64,000 nt of DNA from Symsagittifera roscoffensis (Eukaryota > Xenacoelomorpha > Acoela > Convolutidae): contig NC_087071.1 in assembly GCF_963678635.1 (NCBI RefSeq), forward strand, positions 13,894,210 to 13,958,209, given 5' to 3'. A program made the position numbers and the translations under genes. The notes under the pieces are model-generated. The model saw nothing but the letters and a program-made list of their open reading frames with translations, was not told the DNA's origin and made no database searches. Numbering within the stretch: position 1 is the first letter of the stretch; the number at the start of each line of letters is the position of its first letter. Shown one piece after another: positions 62,889-64,000 of the stretch.

Positions 62889-64000
62889 AGTTTTTTACAA
62901 AATGAAAATATTCGTAATTTGATGGCAATGCAAACGCACCACAAACAAGTTTTAGTTAAATCACTTAACGCTGCCTACTCGATCCCGTCAGTATCAAAAT
63001 GTGTCTTAGATCTCTCACGACTAAACTAGTGACTCAGCTAAAGTTACACACAGGGTCTACCCAGTATTGATATAATGCTAACTCAACCCGTTTGTATAAT
63101 ATAACAGTAACACTAAGTTTCCACAAGATATAATCGGTACACAAAACACAATCGATAATCAGATAAGAATATCCTACAGGTGACAGCGACCTTTTGTCAG
63201 TATCAATTTATCGCCACACAATTTATCAAGTCACTGCTTTGTTAAAGTTAAACAATCTTCGATAAAAAGCAGTGATGATTCAGAAATAGATAAATAAAAC
63301 TTAGTCTTAAAGAAAAAGACTTCCCCCAATCGGAACGATCCGAAAGAACGAAGCCCAGGACACAGTCTTCTCAAGTGGGTGTGTATTTGCCTAATACACC
63401 CACCGAGGTCTTCTTTTGGGTGTCCTGCGATTGCCCGAGCTGTCTTACTAAGTAGCTCAAGGCAACCTCTTGGTCGAAAATTCGTCAAGTCTATGAAAAA
63501 GCTCTCCCACACTCGGACTGCTCCAAGTGCACGAGAGTAGGGAACAATTTTTCTTCTCAAGTGGGTGTGTATTTGCTTGATACACCCACCGAGGTCTTCC
63601 TCTATTTGTTCCCGGATTGCCCGAACTTCCTTTTAAGTAGCTCAAGGCAACCACTCAACCAAAATCACAATCAAAAAAAATTTTGTTCAGGTACTTCTAA
63701 TACACCCAATATAGAATCCAAAGTTGATCACGAATTTCCGGGTCAGAATGGGTTCCTATGATCCTGATAAGCACGCCTAATATCCTAATATGATCCTAAT
63801 AAAATGGATATTTCCCGTTTCCCAAATTGCCACAGAAGGTTTACTCAAGTCTCTTACAAGGAGGGTCGCTAGAAGGTTTAAGACACTCCGGAGGGTTACC
63901 TCGGAGGGTACCTCAATTATTCAAGTTACTTAGGAGGGTGTCTTAATCACCCAAGTTGCTTCGGAGGGTCCCCCTAAATTTACTAAGGAGGGTCAATAAG
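62889..64000 (-). other. Retroelement 5' leader, repeat-rich, non-coding
   Basis: At least 1.1 kb upstream of the Gag ATG with no convincing gene. A ~105-bp segment ('ttctcaagtgggtgtgtatttgc.t.atacacccaccgaggtcttc ... aagtagctcaaggcaacc') occurs at about 63368-63462 and again at 63552-63652. From 63860 to 63993 the motif GGAGGGT occurs six times on the plus strand. The 5' LTR and primer-binding site were not found and presumably lie beyond 64000. Confidence 0.6.

Larger units (their letters stand above)
42444..64000 (-). mobile_element. Giant Ty3/gypsy-type LTR retroelement with cargo ORFs (5' end outside window)
   Basis: A single minus-oriented element is inferred. A boundary inside a family B repeat at 42444 is followed, reading up-coordinate, by a candidate 3' LTR, a polypurine tract, two large cargo ORFs, a hairpin spacer, a macro-like region, integrase, RNase H, RT, protease, Gag and a long leader. 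PR-RT-RH-IN order is that of Ty3/gypsy. All coding parts share a GC-richer base composition unlike the AT-rich host, and all point the same way. At least 21.5 kb are present. Pol is damaged at several points, so this copy is not autonomous. That the cargo ORFs belong to the same element rather than to a neighbour is inference from composition, orientation and shared short motifs. Confidence 0.75.

Overview
This is a window of an AT-rich animal genome, almost certainly an invertebrate. Genes are split by GT-AG introns (one GC-AG), single introns reach 20 kb, and the space between exons is filled with old repeat copies. The four host genes recognised are all animal-type: a Vilse/ARHGAP39-type RhoGAP, an acylphosphatase, an ELMO-domain protein and RNA polymerase I subunit A49. 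All read from the minus strand. The species cannot be fixed from the sequence.

Layout, 1-42.4 kb: the Vilse/ARHGAP39-like gene runs leftward from a start codon at 25285 and leaves the window on the left. Its first WW domain is at 23.8 kb and its second at 1.8 kb. Between them, at 5.1-3.3 kb, two exons form an alternative low-complexity N-terminus. A complete two-exon acylphosphatase gene lies at 30536-26847, a single-exon ELMOD coding region at 32370-31420, and the last exon of the RNA polymerase I A49 gene at 42289-41332. Around them are at least nine copies of a ~0.5-kb repeat (family A), about seven of a ~0.4-kb repeat (family B), a 1.1-kb tandem duplication, a 1.3-kb TGGA-type array, a TA-flanked MITE, a TIR element full of ATCCATTA motifs, and tRNA-derived (SINE-like) sequences.

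Layout, 42.4-64 kb: everything from 42444 to the right edge appears to be one giant Ty3/gypsy-type LTR retroelement in minus orientation, at least 21.5 kb, which cut through a family-B repeat just upstream of the A49 exon. In its own reading direction it has a leader of at least 1.1 kb with internal repeats, a 1229-codon Gag with two CCHC knuckles and an aspartic protease, RT, RNase H, integrase with a GPF module, and a macro-like domain. After a 0.47-kb spacer with two strong hairpins come two more large coding regions unusual for LTR elements: a 1673-codon protein with a full SGNH/GDSL hydrolase motif set plus a second SGNH-like segment, and a ~975-codon region of unknown function split by one TGA. 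A 25-nt polypurine tract and a candidate ~2.06-kb 3' LTR follow. The 5' LTR is outside the window.

This copy's pol is broken in several places: a frame change after the protease, a 487-bp fold-back/triplication, an in-frame TAA in RNase H, a frame change before integrase, and one at an A7 run before the macro region. Gag and the SGNH ORF are open throughout. The most novel content is this cargo-bearing retroelement and the nucleic-acid signals spread through it.
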